A stretch of 53,566 nt of DNA. Source: Microvirga splendida. GTDB taxonomy: Bacteria > Pseudomonadota > Alphaproteobacteria > Rhizobiales > Beijerinckiaceae. The stretch is from the NCBI RefSeq assembly GCF_016427565.1, contig NZ_JAELXT010000030.1, positions 1 through 53,566 on the forward strand, in the 5' to 3' direction. This document shows, piece after piece, positions 51,509-53,566 of the stretch (position 1 is the first letter of the stretch; each line of letters begins with the position of its first letter). Both the position numbers and the translations under genes were made by a program. The notes below the pieces were generated by a model that saw only the letters and a list, made by a program, of their open reading frames with translations, had not been told where the DNA came from and searched no databases.

Positions 51509-51772
51509 TCAGGCCGCCTCGGAGGGCGTGTATCCGGCCTCGGCGACGACGGCCTTCACCGCCGCCAGGTCGGCCGTGCCGCGGATCGACACAAGCTTCG
51601 AGGCCGGGTCCGCGTCGACCTGCGTTCCGGGCAGGCTGGACTCGACCGCATTCTTGATCGTGCCGGCACAGTGTCCGCAGGTCATGTCCTCGACGCGCAG
51701 GGTCAGGCTGCCGGCCTTGGGCATCGGCGTCTGTCCGGTGTTCCCGGACTGGTGGGTTGAGCATCCGCACAT
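51509..51772 (-). CDS. Free HMA-domain metallochaperone (CopZ-like)
   Basis: The 87-residue protein has an N-terminal MCGCSTHQSG cysteine patch. An HMA domain follows: LTLRVEDMTCGHCAGTIKNAV with the Cys-x2-Cys metal site, then SIRGTADLAAVKAVVAEAGYTP. It would carry Cu(I) in the cytosol, plausibly to the CopA-type ATPase, which has no HMA domain of its own. The extra N-terminal Cys-Gly-Cys is unusual. AAAGGAG lies 9 bases before the ATG. It is the first gene of the minus-strand copper cluster, behind a CueR-type promoter and divergent from dmeR. Confidence 0.85.
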   Translation of the reverse strand: MCGCSTHQSGNTGQTPMPKAGSLTLRVEDMTCGHCAGTIKNAVESSLPGTQVDADPASKLVSIRGTADLAAVKAVVAEAGYTPSEAA

Positions 51773-51806
51773 GTCTTGTCGCTCCTTTGCGATGGTGAGG
51801 ATTCGG

Positions 51807-51837
51807 ATGCTGCGGGTTCCAACAGTGGCAAGGTCAA
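51807..51837 (-). promoter_or_regulatory. MerR/CueR-type promoter of the HMA gene
   Basis: On the minus strand, -35 TTGACC (51837-51832) and -10 CAGCAT (51812-51807) are separated by 19 bases. The first 12 bases, TTGACCTTGCCA, are identical to the CopA promoter. The spacer dyad is weaker here (TTGGAACCC as right arm). The start would fall near 51800, about 28 bases before the ATG. Confidence 0.6.
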
Positions 51838-51863
51838 GGGCAGTCTCGCACTCGCCGGCGTTC

Positions 51864-51883
51864 TACCCGCGTAATATACCCGC
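51864..51883 (+). promoter_or_regulatory. Putative DmeR operator (direct repeat)
   Basis: TACCCGC occurs at 51864-51870 and again at 51877-51883, 13 bases apart, with TAATAT between them as a possible -10. RcnR/DmeR-type repressors bind C-tracts flanked by A/T (TACC-like). The site lies 28 bases before the dmeR ATG, fitting autorepression. Confidence 0.45.
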
Positions 51884-51911
51884 TACCTTATTTATTGCGG
51901 AACAGGAGATC

Positions 51912-52190
51912 ATGTCCCACACCACTAAGGACAAGGCGAAGCTGCTGGCGCGGGTGCGCCGGATCCGGGGCCATGTTGAGGCGGTCGAGCGCGCCCTGGA
52001 GGCGGAGATCGGCTGCGCCGACGTGCTGATGCTGGTCTCCTCGGTGCGCGGGGCGGTCAACGGCCTGACGGCCGAGTTGATGGAGGAGCACATCCGCTAT
52101 CATGTGGTCGACCCCGCCCGGGAGTCGGACGCCGACCGCGCCTGCGGCGCCCAGGAACTGATCGACGTGGTCCGCACCTACCTGAAATGA
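51912..52190 (+). CDS. dmeR: DmeR: RcnR/CsoR-family Ni/Co-sensing repressor
   Basis: The 92-residue all-helical repressor begins SHTTKDKAKLLARVRRIRGH, with basic residues for DNA binding. His3, Cys35, His60 and His64 are all present, exactly the ligand set used by E. coli RcnR for Ni(II)/Co(II). In the CsoR copper type the pattern is Cys-His-Cys instead. DmeR in rhizobia represses dmeRF until Ni or Co binds. AGGAG lies 3 bases before the ATG. The dmeF gene follows 39 bases later, and a possible operator lies just upstream. Confidence 0.85.
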   Translation: MSHTTKDKAKLLARVRRIRGHVEAVERALEAEIGCADVLMLVSSVRGAVNGLTAELMEEHIRYHVVDPARESDADRACGAQELIDVVRTYLK

Positions 52191-52229
52191 GACGCGGCTC
52201 CCCCACGGACGAACCTGAGAGGTGACCCG

Positions 52230-53204
52230 ATGCATGGCCCTTCCCTGCAATCCTTGCAGCACGCGCATGTCTTCCTGGGCGACAACCACGAGCGGAACGA
52301 GCGCCGGACTTGGTTCGTGATCGCCCTGACCGCCACCATGATGGTAGTCGAGATCGTCGCCGGCACGCTCTACGGCTCAATTGCGCTCGTCGCCGACGGC
52401 TGGCACATGTCCACGCATGCCGCCGCCATGCTGATCAGCGCGCTGGCGTACCTTTACGCCCGCCGGCACGCCCGTGACCCTCGCTTCACCTTCGGCACGG
52501 GTAAGCTGGGCGACCTCGCCGGCTCCGCGAGTGCCATCCTCCTCGCCCTCATTGCCCTGCTGATCGGGTGGGAGAGCCTGCTGCGTCTGGCCAACCCCGT
52601 TCCCATCGACTTCGGCCAGGCGACCGCCGTCGCGATCATCGGCCTCGTGGTGAACCTCGCCAGCGCCTGGGTTCTGAAGGACGACCACCATCACCACGGG
52701 CACCATCATGGCCACCAGCACCATGACCGTGATGCGCACCATGGCCATCACCATCACGGTCACTCCCATGCCTCAGGGCGCGACAACAACCTGCGTGCTG
52801 CCTACCTGCATGTCCTGGCGGATGCCCTGACCTCGGTGCTGGCCATCGTGGCCCTGCTGGCGGGCCGCACCTATGGCTAGCTCTGGCTCGACCCGCTGAT
52901 CGGCATCGTCGGCGCCCTGGTGATCGCCCGCTGGTCCTGGGGCCTCATCCTCGACGCCGGAGCCATCCTCCTGGACGTCGTTCCGGAGGGCGAGGACCTG
53001 CCGGACGAGATCCGCGAGGCACTGGAAGGCGAGGGTGACCGGATCACCGACCTGCATGTCTGGCAGGTCGGCCCGGGACACCACGCGGCGATCGTATCGC
53101 TGGCTACGCCAGCTCCCAAGGCACCTTCGACCTACAAGGAGCGGCTGTCCCATCTCCACGAGTTGTCGCATGTGACCGTCGAGGTCCAGCCGCTTCCGGC
53201 ATGA
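52230..53204 (+). pseudogene. dmeF: DmeF: CDF-family Co/Ni efflux transporter with an in-frame amber stop
   Basis: The first 216 codons encode a CDF transporter: HAHVFLGDNHERNERRTWFV, membrane segments, the metal-site HxxxD pattern DGWHMSTHAAAM, and a cytosolic His loop (HHHHGHHHGHQHH and beyond). A second HVLADALTSV supplies another His/Asp pair. At 52878-52880 the sequence reads TAG after RTYG. The same frame then continues LWLDPLIGIVGALVIARWSW and a C-terminal domain to a stop at 53202. Homologues have Trp (TGG) here, so one G-to-A change explains the stop. Without readthrough the product loses the last membrane segments and the cytosolic domain. Confidence 0.8.
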
Positions 53205-53340
53205 TCCGGGCGGCACCCCTGAGGGCAGTCCATGAGGCTGCTGCCGGAATGGGCAGGATACGGGAATCCCTGGGTGGACAGTCTGTCCACAGCTTGGCAA
53301 GGACTGGCTATCCTGCCTTTCCCTATTGCCTTGGACCTGA

Positions 53341-53493
53341 ATGACCTCATTGCCTCTCAACCCCGATGACGAAGCCCTCCATCGCCTTGTGGAGGCCCTC
53401 ACGGAGAGCGGACAGGCCGTCTCCATCTTCGATGCCGAGGACAATCTCCGGTACGCCAACAAGACCTACCGGGGCATGTTCCTTGGGGACTAA
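53341..53493 (+). pseudogene. N-terminal PAS-domain fragment
   Basis: A 50-residue frame begins TSLPLNPDDEALHRLVEALT. It continues SIFDAEDNLRYANKTYRGMF, the first strands and helix of a PAS domain as found before GGDEF or kinase domains. It then ends abruptly at TAA (53491-53493) after LGD. A complete PAS domain needs about 60 more residues, so this is a truncated gene. No downstream continuation was found in the remaining 73 bases in the same frame. Confidence 0.5.
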
Positions 53494-53566
53494 GTACAGC
53501 GTCGGAACTCATGTGGGATGTGCACCGATGATAGTGCGCACTCTGTCCGGGCTGTGGTTGCAGCGG

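Noticed and set aside
51048..51911. Long upstream extension of the dmeR frame
   Set aside because: It overlaps the HMA and His-rich genes antisense. The AGGAG and ATG at 51912 and the family length fix the dmeR start.
52690..52770. Repeated CACCAT/CATCAC units resembling a repeat array
   Set aside because: They encode the His-rich cytosolic loop of DmeF; there are no evenly spaced repeats with unique spacers, so this is not CRISPR.

Overview
The window reads as a chromosomal or megaplasmid segment of an alphaproteobacterium in the order Hyphomicrobiales (Rhizobiales), possibly Microvirga or Methylobacterium-like. The order-level call rests on the gene families (a NepR-like small protein, a DmeR/DmeF pair, M81 peptidase and Dpp clusters), high G+C, and many TTG/GTG or ATGA-overlapped starts. 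The genus is inference only.

Region 1 (1-13.1 kb) holds housekeeping and accessory genes: glutathione S-transferase, ABM monooxygenase, a CoiA-like protein beside a RecD2-type helicase, a NepR-like small ORF, a quinone-reductase remnant, a DUF2233 exported protein translationally coupled to an M32 carboxypeptidase, two cupins, an ABC exporter, a SnoaL-like protein, a DsrE-like protein and a class III sirtuin.

Region 2 (13.4-14.8 kb) is a scar: the N-terminus of a response regulator joined to an N-terminally truncated metallo-beta-lactamase-fold gene, then a tRNA-Lys(UUU)-like sequence with a shortened D-arm and about 500 bases without genes.

Region 3 (14.8-25.3 kb) looks like one functional unit. 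A PgtC-like periplasmic protein, a PgtB-like histidine kinase and a PgtA-like sigma-54 activator are linked by 4-base overlaps. They sit directly before a consensus sigma-54 promoter (19553-19568) that faces an ABC importer (binding protein, double-length permease, ATPase) and two phosphatases. The likely job is sensing, importing and dephosphorylating a phosphorylated metabolite such as phosphoglycerate or a sugar phosphate.

Region 4 (25.3-29.1 kb) is decayed mobile DNA: a frameshifted serine recombinase, an IS5-family transposase tail, the C-terminus of a TRAP permease and a frameshifted LacI-type sensor domain.

Region 5 (29.2-39.5 kb) is a probable operon: M81 metallopeptidase, amidohydrolase, complete Dpp-type peptide importer, and a rare fusion of an L,D-transpeptidase (YkuD) domain to an AstE/aspartoacylase-type zinc hydrolase.

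Region 6 (40.0-53.2 kb) is a copper and cobalt/nickel resistance island. On the minus strand it has a free HMA protein, exported His/Cys/Met-rich proteins, an outer-membrane efflux protein, multicopper oxidase, cupredoxin, three CusF-type domains in two genes, a CopA-type ATPase and a trailing group with a BNR-repeat protein, a 44-residue Met-rich membrane peptide and cytochrome c. Two promoters have the 19-base spacer typical of MerR/CueR control, but no MerR-family gene is present. On the plus strand dmeR has the complete RcnR-type metal ligand set, while dmeF carries an in-frame amber stop. A CsoR-type gene at the left edge has lost its start. The window ends with a PAS-domain fragment.
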